64,000 nucleotides of DNA from Clavibacter tessellarius (GCF_001618005.1 NZ_LQXA01000036.1:1-64000), one strand, 5' to 3'. Counted from the stretch's first letter, positions 30,880-40,427 are shown. Made by a program: numbers and translations. Notes: a model not told the origin generated them from the letters alone.

Positions 30880-32409
30880 ATGGCCAACCACATTCTCGAG
30901 ATGCGCGGCATCACCAAGACGTTCCCCGGCGTCAAGGCGCTGCAGGACGTCACCCTCGAGGTCACGCGCGGCACGTGCCACGCGATCTGCGGCGAGAACG
31001 GCGCGGGCAAGTCGACCCTGATGAAGGTGCTGTCGGGCGTCTACCCGGCCGGCTCCTACGACGGCGACATCGTGCTCGAGGACAAGGTCGTCAAGTTCTC
31101 CAGCATCCGCGACAGCGAGAAGTCGGGCGTGGTGATCATCCACCAGGAGCTCGCGCTGAGCCCCTACCTCTCCATCGCGGAGAACATCTTCCTCGGCAAC
31201 GAGATCAGCAAGGGCGGCTTCATCGACTGGAACGCCACCAACGTGGAGGCCTCGAAGCTCCTCGCCCGCGTCGGGCTGAGCGACAACCCGGCCACGAAGA
31301 TCGCCGACATCGGCGTGGGCAAGCAGCAGCTCGTGGAGATCGCGAAGGCGCTGTCCAAGGAGGTGAAGCTCCTCATCCTCGACGAGCCCACCGCCGCGCT
31401 CAACGACGAGGACTCCGCCCACCTGCTCGACCTGATCAAGCACCTCAAGGGCCAGGGCATCACGAGCATCATCATCAGCCACAAGCTGAACGAGATCAAG
31501 GCGATCGCCGACGCCGTCACGATCATCCGCGACGGCAAGACGATCGAGACCCTCGACCTCGGGCGCGACTCCATCAGCGAGGAGCGCATCATCAAGGGCA
31601 TGGTGGGCCGCGACCTCCAGAGCCGCTACCCCGACCGCACCCCCGACATCGGCGAGGAGGTGCTGCGCATCGAGGACTGGACGGTCCACCACCCGCAGGA
31701 GCACTCCCGCGTGGTCGTCGACCACGCGAACCTGAACGTCCGCGCGGGCGAGGTCGTCGGCATCGCCGGCCTCATGGGCGCGGGCCGCACCGAGCTCGCG
31801 ATGAGCGTCTTCGGCCGCTCCTACGGCGCCAACATCTCCGGCAAGCTCTACAAGCGCGGCAAGGAGATCACGGCGCGCACGGTGGGCGAGGCGATCAAGA
31901 ACGGCCTCGCGTACGCCACGGAGGACCGCAAGCACTACGGCCTGAACCTCATCGACGACATCAAGCGCAACGTCTCCGGCGCCGCGCTCGAGAAGCTGTC
32001 GAAGGCGGGATGGGTCGACGCGAACCGGGAGTACGTGGTGGCCGACGGCTACCGCACCTCCATGAACATCAAGGCGCCGAGCGTCGGGTCCATCACCGGG
32101 AAGCTCTCCGGGGGGAACCAGCAGAAGGTCGTCCTCTCGAAGTGGATGTTCTCCGACCCGGACGTGCTCATCCTCGACGAGCCCACCCGCGGCATCGACG
32201 TGGGCGCCAAGTACGAGATCTACACGATCATCAACGCGCTCGCCGCGCAGGGGAAGGCGGTCATCGTCATCTCCAGCGAGCTCCCCGAGCTCCTCGGCAT
32301 CTGCGACCGGATCTACGCCCTCTCCGCCGGGCGCATCACGGGCCAGCTGCCGATCTCCGAGGCGACGCCCGAGACCCTCATGACCTACATGACCAAGGAA
32401 AAGGAATAG
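30880..32409 (+). CDS. Sugar ABC transporter ATPase, GguA/XylG type
   Basis: A 509-residue protein with two ABC domains in tandem, as in all ribose-family importers. The first has Walker [10 protein letters not shown] and Walker [12 protein letters not shown]; the second has a degenerate P-loop (GLMGAGRTE) and an intact signature LSGGNQQK with DEPTRGID. Its length matches the family. It is followed by the permease after only 5 bases. It energises uptake of the pentose bound by the upstream lipoprotein. Confidence 0.95.
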   Translation: MANHILEMRGITKTFPGVKALQDVTLEVTRGTCHAICGENGAGKSTLMKVLSGVYPAGSYDGDIVLEDKVVKFSSIRDSEKSGVVIIHQELALSPYLSIAENIFLGNEISKGGFIDWNATNVEASKLLARVGLSDNPATKIADIGVGKQQLVEIAKALSKEVKLLILDEPTAALNDEDSAHLLDLIKHLKGQGITSIIISHKLNEIKAIADAVTIIRDGKTIETLDLGRDSISEERIIKGMVGRDLQSRYPDRTPDIGEEVLRIEDWTVHHPQEHSRVVVDHANLNVRAGEVVGIAGLMGAGRTELAMSVFGRSYGANISGKLYKRGKEITARTVGEAIKNGLAYATEDRKHYGLNLIDDIKRNVSGAALEKLSKAGWVDANREYVVADGYRTSMNIKAPSVGSITGKLSGGNQQKVVLSKWMFSDPDVLILDEPTRGIDVGAKYEIYTIINALAAQGKAVIVISSELPELLGICDRIYALSAGRITGQLPISEATPETLMTYMTKEKE

Positions 32410-32414
32410 TCAGC

Positions 32415-33602
32415 ATGTCCAGTCTCAGCAATGTGGCGGGTTTCCTCGTCAGCCGCCTCAGGCAGATCGGCATCTTCATCGCGCTGATCGCGATCGTGGT
32501 GCTGTTCCAGATCCTCACCGACGGGACGCTCCTCGAGCCCCGCAACGTCACGAGCATCGTCGTCCAGAACGCCTACATCCTGATCCTCGCGATCGGCATG
32601 GTGATGATCATCATCGCCGGGCACATCGACCTGTCTGTCGGGTCCGTGGTGGCGCTCATCGGCGCCGTCTCGGGCGTGTTCGCCGTCAACTGGGGCTGGC
32701 CCTGGTGGGCGTCCATCCTCGCCAGCCTCGTGATCGGCGGCCTCATCGGCGCCTGGCAGGGCTTCTGGGTGGCGTACGTCGGCATCCCCGCGTTCATCGT
32801 GACCCTGGCGGGCATGCTCACGTTCCGCGGCCTCGCCCAGATCGTGCTGGAGAACCGGCCGATCACGCCGTTCCCGGACGAGTACGTGGCCGTCGGCTCC
32901 GGCTTCCTGCCCGACCCCACGAACCGCGCGGCCATCCTGGAGCCGATCACCGTGGCGCTCGGCGTCATCGCGGCGCTGTTCCTCGTGCTGTCCGCGGTGC
33001 GCGAGCGTCGTGCCCGCGTGAAGCTCAACCTCGAGGACGAGCCGCTCGCCTGGTTCCTCACCAAGCTCGCCACCATCGCGGTGCTCGTGCTCGGCATCAC
33101 GTACCTGCTCGCGAGCTACAACGGCACGCCGATCGTCCTCGTGATCCTCGCGGTGCTGGTGCTCGTGTACACGGCGGTGATGGGCCGGAGCATCTTCGGC
33201 CGTCACATCTACGCCCGCGGTGGCAACCTCAACGCGGCGCAGCTGTCCGGCATCAACACGAAGCGCGTGGACTTCCTGCTCTTCGTGAACATGGGCTTCC
33301 TGGCGGCGCTCGCCGGCATCGCCTTCACGGCGCGCAGCAACTCGGCGCTCCCCGCGGCCGGCAACGGCTTCGAGCTCGACGCGATCGCCGCGGTGTTCAT
33401 CGGCGGGGCGGCCGTCACGGGCGGCATCGGCACCGTGACGGGTGCGATGGTCGGTGGTCTGATCATGGGCGTGCTCAACAACGGCATGTCGCTGCTCGGC
33501 CTCGGCACGGAGTACCAGCAGCTCATCAAGGGCCTCGTGCTCCTGCTGGCTGTCGCGTTCGACGTGTTCAACAAGAGCCGCGGGTCCAAGTCCGCGACCT
33601 GA
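32415..33602 (+). CDS. Sugar ABC transporter permease, GguB/XylH type
   Basis: A 395-residue inner-membrane permease with 10 or more hydrophobic segments, longer than ribose RbsC (about 320) because of an insert between about 175 and 225, as in XylH/GguB. The AGMLTFRG and AALAGIAFTARSNSALP regions are family-typical. The ribosome site AAAGGA lies inside the end of the ATPase gene. A strong hairpin follows the stop. Confidence 0.93.
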   Translation: MSSLSNVAGFLVSRLRQIGIFIALIAIVVLFQILTDGTLLEPRNVTSIVVQNAYILILAIGMVMIIIAGHIDLSVGSVVALIGAVSGVFAVNWGWPWWASILASLVIGGLIGAWQGFWVAYVGIPAFIVTLAGMLTFRGLAQIVLENRPITPFPDEYVAVGSGFLPDPTNRAAILEPITVALGVIAALFLVLSAVRERRARVKLNLEDEPLAWFLTKLATIAVLVLGITYLLASYNGTPIVLVILAVLVLVYTAVMGRSIFGRHIYARGGNLNAAQLSGINTKRVDFLLFVNMGFLAALAGIAFTARSNSALPAAGNGFELDAIAAVFIGGAAVTGGIGTVTGAMVGGLIMGVLNNGMSLLGLGTEYQQLIKGLVLLLAVAFDVFNKSRGSKSAT

Positions 33603-33632
33603 TCCGCCCGCATCACCCGCGCTGACGCGCAC

Positions 33633-33669
33633 GGAGGGGCCCGGCATCCGCATGGATGCCGGGCCCTCC
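33633..33669 (+). terminator. Hairpin terminator, copy 1 of a repeated palindrome
   Basis: GGAGGGGCCCGGCATCC pairs with GGATGCCGGGCCCTCC around GCAT, 31 bases after the permease stop. Near-identical hairpins occur at 34,414 and 43,613. Confidence 0.8.
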
Positions 33670-33795
33670 GTCGTCCGGCGCCGCGGGCTGGGGGAAGGGC
33701 GTTCGCGCGCGGCGGCGTCCGCGTAGCATCCTGCTCACCCGCCGCCGCGTCGTCTGCCGTGTCGCGCGGCCCGTCGAGGCGCGAGGGAGCGGAGC

Positions 33796-34395
33796 ATGCC
33801 GAGGATCGTCATCCCCTGGATCGCGGCAGCCGTGGGGGTGTCGACGATCGCCGTGGTGCTCGCCGTCCAGCATGGCCGTGACCCCGTCGCCGCAGTGCTC
33901 CCGGCCCTCGTGGTGCTCTCGAGCGGTCCGGTGGGCCTCGTCATCCGCCGCCGGCGCGAGATGGGCTCGCGGTCGGCCGCGCCCGGCAGCGTGGAGCGGG
34001 CGATCGCGTCCGCCACCCAGGCGGCGGTCTTCCGCGACCTCCTCGTCGGGATCCCGGCGGCCATGCTCTTCCAGCTGGTGCAGCCCGAGCGGCCGCCGAT
34101 CACGACCTTCCTCCTGCTGCTGGTAGCCGTGCTCGCGGACCACGGCCTCCGGAACATCGCACGCCTTCGGGCCTGCGGGAGGCCCGGCACGGGCACGAAC
34201 GACCTCGCTGTCCACCGGGCCGCGGCCGGGCTCGCGCCGGAGGACCTCGCGCTGGCCACGGGGGTCAGCGATCGCACGATCGTCGCGATCGAGAACGGCC
34301 GCCATGAGCCGGGCGTCGACCTCGCGCTGGCTCTCGCCCGCGAGCTCGGCGTCCGCGTGGAGGACCTGTTCCCGGCGCATCCGCCGAGGGCCTGA
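33796..34395 (+). CDS. Membrane-anchored XRE-type HTH protein
   Basis: A 199-residue protein. Residues 1-130 hold four hydrophobic segments (about 4-24, 30-50, 80-95, 100-118). Residues about 140-195 form an XRE/Cro-type HTH (LAPEDLALATGVSDRTIVAIENGR, then PGVDLALALARELGVRVEDLF). Membrane domains in front of an HTH of this type are unusual. It may be a membrane-bound one-component regulator or related to YdbS/DUF-type membrane regulators; I cannot name a family. A truncated paralogue sits at 43,132, across the island. Confidence 0.75.
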   Translation: MPRIVIPWIAAAVGVSTIAVVLAVQHGRDPVAAVLPALVVLSSGPVGLVIRRRREMGSRSAAPGSVERAIASATQAAVFRDLLVGIPAAMLFQLVQPERPPITTFLLLLVAVLADHGLRNIARLRACGRPGTGTNDLAVHRAAAGLAPEDLALATGVSDRTIVAIENGRHEPGVDLALALARELGVRVEDLFPAHPPRA

Positions 34396-34413
34396 CCGCC
34401 GCGCACAGGCAGA

Positions 34414-34452
34414 CGGAGGGCCCGGCATCCACGTGGATGCCGGGCCCCCCGG
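34414..34452 (+). terminator. Hairpin terminator, copy 2 of a repeated palindrome
   Basis: GGGCCCGGCATCC (34418-34430) pairs with GGATGCCGGGCCC (34435-34447) around ACGT, with partial extension on both sides. It ends the membrane-XRE gene and lies immediately left of the island. Confidence 0.8.
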
Positions 34453-34470
34453 TCGTGCTCGGTGCGCGTC

Positions 34471-34785
34471 CTAGGGCGTGTCTCTCCATCCGTGGGTCCA
34501 GGCGATGATGCCGTGCAGGACGGTCGCGGCTCGGTGGTGGAGTGCGTGCTCGTCGTAGCGGGTGGCGAGGCCGCGCCATCGCGTGATGTGGCAGAAGCGG
34601 GGTTCGGCGACATTCCGGCCGCGGTGGTCGACTGCGTCGAACGCGGATGGGCGCCCACCTCTGGCGCCGCGTCGACGTCGGTGGCCTTGCTGATCGGCCG
34701 GCTCGGGGATGACCGCGCGGATGCCTCGGTCCGGAGATGGCGGCGGATCGCTCGAGACGAGTGCGCCTCGTCACCTCGGAGCGCT
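34471..34785 (-). pseudogene. IS5-family transposase remnant (C-terminal part, frameshifted)
   Basis: From the TAG at 34471-34473, the minus strand encodes the typical IS5-type end: GIRAVIPEPADQQGHRRRRG, RGGRPSAFDA, RNVAEPRFCHITRWRGLATR and YDEHALHHRAATVL. Upstream, near 34735, the similarity continues in another frame (GDEAHSSRAIRRHLRT), so a single-base change broke the frame. The N-terminal half and a start are missing. The catalytic Glu region usually written RNVVERCF is degenerate here. Confidence 0.75.
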
Positions 34786-35073
34786 TGCGAGTGCTCGCGA
34801 GAGCCCCATGGAACATGAGCCGGGTCATCGACGGGTGTCCACGGGGTGGGGCGGTCTCCTCGCGGTCGTGAAGCGCCCTGCATTCGATGGAGACATCGCG
34901 CGATGTGATTCCCGCCAGCTGATCGACGGCTGCGTGGCCAGCATGGAACGTGCCCTCGAACTCGGCGAGGTGGGTCACGGCCGTCCGGGCTCCGTTCACA
35001 CGGCTTCGCCGCCGGTTCGCCAATACCCTCCCCGACGAGTCGGAGCGTCGTCTCGCTCAGCGCTATCGCGGAG
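34786..35073. other. Gap between transposase remnant and island MFS gene
   Basis: No convincing gene on either strand. It may hold the unrecognisable 5' part of the decayed insertion sequence. Its composition matches the island. Confidence 0.4.
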
Positions 35074-36363
35074 CTACGTCGGTCGGGTTCGCGACCGCGA
35101 CAGGTCGGGCTCGGCGCCGCGGACGCCTCCTTCGCTCTCGGCCCGCCGACTGCAGAGGAACCAGACGATTCCGTACACGACGGTGATGCCTCCGAAGAGC
35201 TGCACGAGAGTCGGGGCGGGAAGGACTCCGATGAGGACGGCGGCGACGAGTTGGCTGATCCCGATCGCGAGCATCGAGAACATGTTGTCGAAGGCGAAGA
35301 TCCGACCCCGCAGAGCAGCGGGTGATTCCTGCTGCAGACCGTAGTTGCTCAGGGATGCGGTGGCACTGCCCCCGATGTGGGCGACGATGACGAGGATGAT
35401 CGCGAGAGGGGCGGACGTCTGCATCGCCATGAGCGCGTAGGCCACGCCGAAGAGCGTGATCGTCGCCAAGAGCGCTCTCCTGGGCTGGATGCCGGCGCGG
35501 ACGATCGGTCTCGCGAGCATCGGACCGATCAGAGCGCCGATGCCTCGGGCGGCGAACAGGAAGCTCGCTATGAGAGCTGGCTCACCGCTGGAGAGCATCA
35601 GGGCGATGGAGGGGAAGACGGCGAGGATCCCGTTGCCGATGTTCGTCCCGGGCTTGGCGAGGATCAGCGCACCGATCATCCGACTCGTCTTCGCCGCCCG
35701 GAACACGGAACGGCTGTCGCTGACGAACGCGGAGAGCCGCAGTCGAGGGACGTCGGTCGCCGCGCGCCCGAGCTTCGGGAGCCTGAGCAACGACAACCCG
35801 GCGATGAGGTAGCCGAGGAAGGTCACGCCGAAGCACACGTACGGGGAAGCGAAGCTCGAGACCAGGCCGCCGAGGGTGGAGCCGAGCACGAGCATCACCC
35901 CCCAGACGGATCCGAGACCGGTCGTCGCTGCGAGCAGGCCGTGTCGTTCGACGAGGTCGGGCACGATCGTGTTCACGGCCGGGGTGAAGAACGCCTTGCC
36001 GACCGCGAGAAGTGCATAGGTGGCGACGCCTAACAGCGCTGTCGCCGCAGAGGAGATGAGGAAGAGCAGCCCGATTGCCAGAGATGACCCGAGAAGGCAG
36101 ACGATCAGGATCTTCCGGCGGTCGAACCGGTCCAGCAGCGAGCCGGCCACCAACGACAAGCCGGCGATGACGAAGGTCTCGACGCTGAGGAGGACGGCGC
36201 CGAGAGCGCCGCTGCCCGTCAGCCTCTGCATCAGCAGGATGAGCGGGATCATCGTGAACCAGTCACCGCCCTGGCAGATGACCTGCGCGAAGAAGACACG
36301 GCGATAGTCGACGTTGTGCCGGAGCAGGCCCCAGGTCGTCGTCGGCGGGGCGGCGGCTCTCAC
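35074..36363 (-). CDS. MFS transporter, last gene of the island operon
   Basis: A 429-residue membrane protein with about 12 hydrophobic segments, of the EntS-like/MFS_3 exporter group. An N-terminal NVDYRRVFFAQVICQGGDWF, then GSLLDRFDRRKILIV at the TM2-TM3 loop (motif A). The GTG start (36361-36363) overlaps the stop of the glycosyltransferase gene by 4 bases, so translation is coupled. Exporters of this group carry siderophores, macrolides and other small products. Its position after a glycosyltransferase suggests export of the product or intermediate of the operon. Confidence 0.85.
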   Translation of the reverse strand: MRAAAPPTTTWGLLRHNVDYRRVFFAQVICQGGDWFTMIPLILLMQRLTGSGALGAVLLSVETFVIAGLSLVAGSLLDRFDRRKILIVCLLGSSLAIGLLFLISSAATALLGVATYALLAVGKAFFTPAVNTIVPDLVERHGLLAATTGLGSVWGVMLVLGSTLGGLVSSFASPYVCFGVTFLGYLIAGLSLLRLPKLGRAATDVPRLRLSAFVSDSRSVFRAAKTSRMIGALILAKPGTNIGNGILAVFPSIALMLSSGEPALIASFLFAARGIGALIGPMLARPIVRAGIQPRRALLATITLFGVAYALMAMQTSAPLAIILVIVAHIGGSATASLSNYGLQQESPAALRGRIFAFDNMFSMLAIGISQLVAAVLIGVLPAPTLVQLFGGITVVYGIVWFLCSRRAESEGGVRGAEPDLSRSRTRPT

Positions 36364-37382
36364 TGCGCCTCTGGTCGAGACGGGGCCGAGTCGGCGGATC
36401 GTGTCAGGACCCCTCGTTCACGCAACCCGTCGAGGACAGCTCGGTTCGCCGCGGGCATCGAGAGCATCGTCTCGGCGTCGAGCTCGGCGACGAAATCGGC
36501 GGCGAGCGTCGAGGCGGCGCTGAAGTCGGCCTCGGGCGCCTGTCTGATCGCGTCGAGCAGCACGGTGAAGTCGCCGAGCGTCATATCGTGTCCGAGTTCG
36601 CGCAGCAGGCTCGGACTGTATTCGCGGACGACTGCCGCGCTCTCCACGGCCATCCGCATTCGTGCTTCGACGTTCCCCGGTTCGTGGAGACGTTGCGTGA
36701 TGGATCGCGGACCGCGATCACGCACGCGCCAGTGGTAGGCGACCTGTGTCGTCACGACGACTGCTCGCGCCTTGAGGTGCGCCGCGAGCATCACCGGCGC
36801 GTCCTCGTATTCCGACAGTTCGAAGGCGAGACCGGCTGAGTTCCAGAAGCTACGCCGGAAGACCTTGTTCCACGCCATCCTGTCGAGGATGAGATCTCTG
36901 ACCGAGGTGATGTGGGCCGCCTGTCGGTCGGTCCCGAAGACCTCCCGGTACCGGGGGTGCGGCCACACCTTCTGGGAGTCGAATCGCAGCACGTTCCCGG
37001 AGACGAAGTCGGCCGCCGATCCCTCGAGGAGTGAGATGGCGCGTTCGTAGGCCCCTTCGGGTACGACATCGTCGGCGTCGCAGAACGCGAGGTACTCGCC
37101 CGCCGCCGCCGTGATACCGAGGTTGCGGGCTCGGCTGAGACCGCGGTGGTCGCTTGTCACGAGTTCGAAGCGGTCGTCCTCGGCGATGAATCGGCGGGCG
37201 ATGTCCTGGCTCCGATCCGTGGAGCCGTCGTCGACCAAGATCACTTGCAGGGGAACGCGCTGCCGGGCCAGCGACTCGAGACATTGCTGGAGGTACGACT
37301 CCACATCGAAGACGGGGACGACGACACTGAGCAGCCCTGCGGTGGGCTGCGCGCTTCGATTCTCCGATTCGGCGTCGGTCAT
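36360..37382 (-). CDS. Family 2 glycosyltransferase
   Basis: A 340-residue GT-A glycosyltransferase. LSVVVPVFDVESYLQQCLES opens the nucleotide-sugar-binding fold, ILVDDGSTDRS and FCDADDVVPEG (DxD-type) carry the metal and sugar contacts. No membrane segments, so it is a cytosolic enzyme using a soluble or membrane-associated acceptor. ATG 37382 overlaps the ATPase stop (ATGA). The donor and acceptor are unknown. Finding a GT2 within a NitT/TauT-type transporter operon is unusual. Confidence 0.88.
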   Translation of the reverse strand: MTDAESENRSAQPTAGLLSVVVPVFDVESYLQQCLESLARQRVPLQVILVDDGSTDRSQDIARRFIAEDDRFELVTSDHRGLSRARNLGITAAAGEYLAFCDADDVVPEGAYERAISLLEGSAADFVSGNVLRFDSQKVWPHPRYREVFGTDRQAAHITSVRDLILDRMAWNKVFRRSFWNSAGLAFELSEYEDAPVMLAAHLKARAVVVTTQVAYHWRVRDRGPRSITQRLHEPGNVEARMRMAVESAAVVREYSPSLLRELGHDMTLGDFTVLLDAIRQAPEADFSAASTLAADFVAELDAETMLSMPAANRAVLDGLRERGVLTRSADSAPSRPEAQ

Positions 37383-38140
37383 CGTGAGGCCCCTGTCTCG
37401 GAAGCGAAGAGGGCGAGCAGCTTGAGACGGTGCACATGGGCGCTGTTCGCGTCGGTTCCCGTCTCGGTCGCACGACTCGGCGAGTCCGGGATCTCGACCA
37501 GCCCGTTCGCCGGCTTCCCGGTGAGTACGAGCTGCCTCCCGCCGAGGGCGTCGGCCTCCTCCAGGTCGTGAGTGACGAAGACGACCGTCGGACGGTGTTC
37601 GTCGTGCACTCGGAGAAGCAGCTGTTGGCAGGCCGCCCGGGTCCTGATGTCGAGAGCGCTGAAGGGCTCGTCGAGCAGCAGCACACTGGGACGCGTCACG
37701 AGGGTGCGCGCGATCTGCGCCCGCTGCCTCATCCCACCCGAGAGCGAGCCGGGGAGCAGATCTCCGTGCGCCGACAATTCGACCTCCGCGAGCATCTCGG
37801 TGACGCGTACCGTGCGCTGGGCCTTGGGCACTCGTGCGATCTTGAGCGGGAGCTCGACGTTCTGCCGGACGTTCAGCCATGGCAGCAACCCGTCCTGTTG
37901 GAAGACGAGTCCCCGGCTCGCGGACGGTCCGAGGATCGGCTCGTCGGCGACCCTGACGTGGCCGGATGTGAGACGCTGCAGCCCCGCGAGGACGCGCAGG
38001 ATCGTCGACTTCCCCGAGCCAGACGGCCCCAGGACGATGGAGATGCGGCCGGCTTCGAAGGTCGCTGACAGGTCGTCGAGGACGGTCCGGCCACCGAGTC
38101 GGACCGTGGCCCCTTCCAGCTCGATCGCAGCTCCGTTCAT
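37379..38140 (-). CDS. ABC transporter ATPase, NitT/TauT (SsuB/TauB) type
   Basis: A 253-residue ATPase with Walker A GPSGSGKST, Q-loop LVFQQDGLLPWLNV, signature LSGGMRQR, Walker B VLLLDEPFSALD and H-loop FVTHDLEEA. The Q-loop with LLPW is characteristic of the nitrate/sulfonate/taurine importer group. I chose ATG 38140, which overlaps the permease stop by 4 bases, over an in-frame GTG-type start 8 codons upstream. It powers the permease upstream. Confidence 0.92.
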   Translation of the reverse strand: MNGAAIELEGATVRLGGRTVLDDLSATFEAGRISIVLGPSGSGKSTILRVLAGLQRLTSGHVRVADEPILGPSASRGLVFQQDGLLPWLNVRQNVELPLKIARVPKAQRTVRVTEMLAEVELSAHGDLLPGSLSGGMRQRAQIARTLVTRPSVLLLDEPFSALDIRTRAACQQLLLRVHDEHRPTVVFVTHDLEEADALGGRQLVLTGKPANGLVEIPDSPSRATETGTDANSAHVHRLKLLALFASETGASR

Positions 38141-38979
38141 GATGTGACCTCGCGCTCTGCCCAATGGGTCAATCGTCGGCCGGCGAAAGCGACCAATCCG
38201 GTGGTGATCATGCCGAGTGCGCCGATGACGACCATGCCGGCGACGACCGATGGGTAGTCGACGAGCGTGTACGCCTGCCAGGTCCGGTACCCGACGCCGA
38301 ATTGACCGGAGATCATCTCGGCTGAGATGACGCAGACCCAGGACACGCCCAGCCCGACGGAGAATCCGGCGAAGATGCCCGGCAATGCGCCGGGAAGCAC
38401 GACTCGCAGGATCACGGTCGCCCGCCCGCCGCCCATGGTCTGGACTGCCTCCTCCCAGGAGAGCGGCAGCGTCCGCACTGCGGCTCGTGCGCTGATGACG
38501 ATCGGGAAGACGGCGGCTGCGAAGGTGATCGCGACGATCCCCTGCTCATTGGTCGGGAACAGCAGGAGCGCGATCGGCACCAATGCGATCGCGGGAATGG
38601 GACGCGCGATCTCGACGAGGGTGCCGAGGGTCCGGTCGGCGGTCGAACTGCGGCCCTGCATGATCCCGAGCGGGACGCCGACTGCGCATGCGAGCAGGAA
38701 TCCGAGCGTGATCCGGGCCAAGCTCGCGGCCACGTCCTGGTAGAACAGCGCTGTCCCGAGCTGACGGATCAGTACGTCCGCGACGGTCAGCGGCGTCGGC
38801 AGTTTGTCGAACGACAACCAGAGCCTGACGCCAGAAGCCGACAGCAGTTGCCAGATGAGCAGCGCGGCGACGACGGTCGCGGCCCTGATCAGCAGGTCCT
38901 TGGACGACCGTGCGCGGGAACGGGTGGGAACGGTGCGGCCGGGCAGTCGCATCATCGCCGTTCGTGATGCTGCCTTCAT
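38137..38979 (-). CDS. ABC transporter permease, NitT/TauT (SsuC/TauC) type
   Basis: A 280-residue permease with six core membrane segments. The ATPase-contact loop reads SWEEAVQTMGGGRATVILRV, followed by LPGALPGIFAGFSVGLGVSW, which is SsuC-like. ATG 38979 is preceded by GAGGGCGAG and overlaps the binding-protein stop (ATGA). The stop overlaps the ATPase start in the same way. Confidence 0.92.
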   Translation of the reverse strand: MKAASRTAMMRLPGRTVPTRSRARSSKDLLIRAATVVAALLIWQLLSASGVRLWLSFDKLPTPLTVADVLIRQLGTALFYQDVAASLARITLGFLLACAVGVPLGIMQGRSSTADRTLGTLVEIARPIPAIALVPIALLLFPTNEQGIVAITFAAAVFPIVISARAAVRTLPLSWEEAVQTMGGGRATVILRVVLPGALPGIFAGFSVGLGVSWVCVISAEMISGQFGVGYRTWQAYTLVDYPSVVAGMVVIGALGMITTGLVAFAGRRLTHWAEREVTS

Positions 38980-40427
38980 CCGCTCGCCCTCGAGAACTCC
39001 TCGGCGCCGGCGAAAGTGTATTGACGGCTCTCGGGCTTGTCGGATGCGTACTTCGAGGCGTTCTCGGCAGTCGCGAACGCAGCCCATCGCTTGTCCGTCG
39101 GTGCAGCTGGGTCGTATGTCCAGATGCTCTTCTCCGCGAACCAGCGCGTCCCGGTCAATCCATCTGACACGTAGGCGGCGCGGATCTCCGCGTCCGCCTT
39201 CGTCGCGGCAGCGAGCAGGCATCCCGGGGTGCCGTAGAACGATGCTCCCGCTTCGCCCTTCCAGAGGATCGCACTCGGCGGACCGTTCTCACCAGCCGAA
39301 TCGCCGCAGCCCTCCTGGACCGTTCCAGGTGCTGCTTGGTTGATGTCGGAGTCGAGCATCTGCGCGTAGTCCTCACCGAACAAGCGCTTCAGATGGGAAT
39401 CGTCGGCGAAGGACGTGAGGTGCGGGTCGATCGTGCCGTCGGTCTTGCGCAGGTAATCGGAATCCTTCTGCAGTGCGGTCACCAATGCAGGCTTGAGGGC
39501 CATGTTGAAGTTCGCGATGCCGAAGGGTCCGTTGTACAGGTAGACGACCTCGAGCGGGAGGCCGGTCGCTTCGGCGACCTCTTTCGCCGCGTCGAGCGGC
39601 TGGGCGTGGAGGTAGTCCGTCGCTTCGCTCATGCCCTGGAGGAATGCTTGGACGACCGCGGGCTGCGTTCTCGCGAACTGCTCGCCGACGACGACGCCGT
39701 GGAAGGTGGGGTTCGCGGTCGTGGCCCCGTCGACGAGGAGGCGCCCGTCGCCGTTCCACACCTCTTGTGCGGGCCATGGCGCGAACTGGGAGTAGGCCGC
39801 CACGCTGCCGGCCTTCAAGGAGGTCGCTCCGACGCTCGGCGCTTGGTTCTGTCTGTCGATGTCCGTCGGCTGGAGGCCTGCTGCATCGATGGTCTGAGCG
39901 AGCAAGCCGTCGCCGGCTGATCCGACCGAGGTCGAGACGGTCGCTCCGCGGAGCCCCGCGACGTCCTCGATCGTGCTTTCCGACGGCACGACGATGCCGT
40001 TCAAGCCTCCGGCCATGTTGAACGCGGTCGTCGCGATGAGTTCGGTGCGGGCATCGGCTTGCGGGTAGGTCCGCGAAGCGTTCAGGACCAGCGGGAAGTC
40101 ACCCATCGAGCCGATGTCGATCTTGCCGGCGAGCATCTGCGCGGTGATGGGGGCGCCGGTGTCGTAGTCCTCCCATCTCACGTCGTAGCGCACTCCGGTC
40201 TTCTCCGTCTCGGCGGCGAGCGCCTTCTCGAAGTAGCCGCGCGCCTTGAGGAGCGTCCCTGCCGTGACGGTGTTGATCGTCTTGCTCTGGTAGCCGACGG
40301 TCACCTCGACCGTCCCGTCGTCGTCGGAGCACCCTGTCATCGTGGTCGCGCCGAGCACGACGCCGATGGAGATCGCCATTACCCGCAGGAGTCGTCTGTT
40401 CTGCATCACCTGTCGTCGCTTCCTCAT
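38976..40427 (-). CDS. SsuA-like binding lipoprotein with a C-terminal NosL-like domain
   Basis: A 483-residue exported lipoprotein. Lipobox TMTGC puts the lipid Cys at residue 33. Residues about 40-365 are a NitT/TauT-type binding domain (GYQSKTINTVTAG, then AGKIDIGSMGDFP). The last 110 residues are extra for the family and look like a NosL fold: GCGDSAGENG, ASFYGTPGCLLAA, AAYVSDGLTGTRWFAEKSIW, WAAFATAENASKYAS. NosL is a copper-linked lipoprotein domain; here the usual Cys-x-Met pattern is changed. ATG 40427 overlaps the hydrolase stop (ATGA); an alternative start is 40406. Confidence 0.82.
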   Translation of the reverse strand: MRKRRQVMQNRRLLRVMAISIGVVLGATTMTGCSDDDGTVEVTVGYQSKTINTVTAGTLLKARGYFEKALAAETEKTGVRYDVRWEDYDTGAPITAQMLAGKIDIGSMGDFPLVLNASRTYPQADARTELIATTAFNMAGGLNGIVVPSESTIEDVAGLRGATVSTSVGSAGDGLLAQTIDAAGLQPTDIDRQNQAPSVGATSLKAGSVAAYSQFAPWPAQEVWNGDGRLLVDGATTANPTFHGVVVGEQFARTQPAVVQAFLQGMSEATDYLHAQPLDAAKEVAEATGLPLEVVYLYNGPFGIANFNMALKPALVTALQKDSDYLRKTDGTIDPHLTSFADDSHLKRLFGEDYAQMLDSDINQAAPGTVQEGCGDSAGENGPPSAILWKGEAGASFYGTPGCLLAAATKADAEIRAAYVSDGLTGTRWFAEKSIWTYDPAAPTDKRWAAFATAENASKYASDKPESRQYTFAGAEEFSRASG

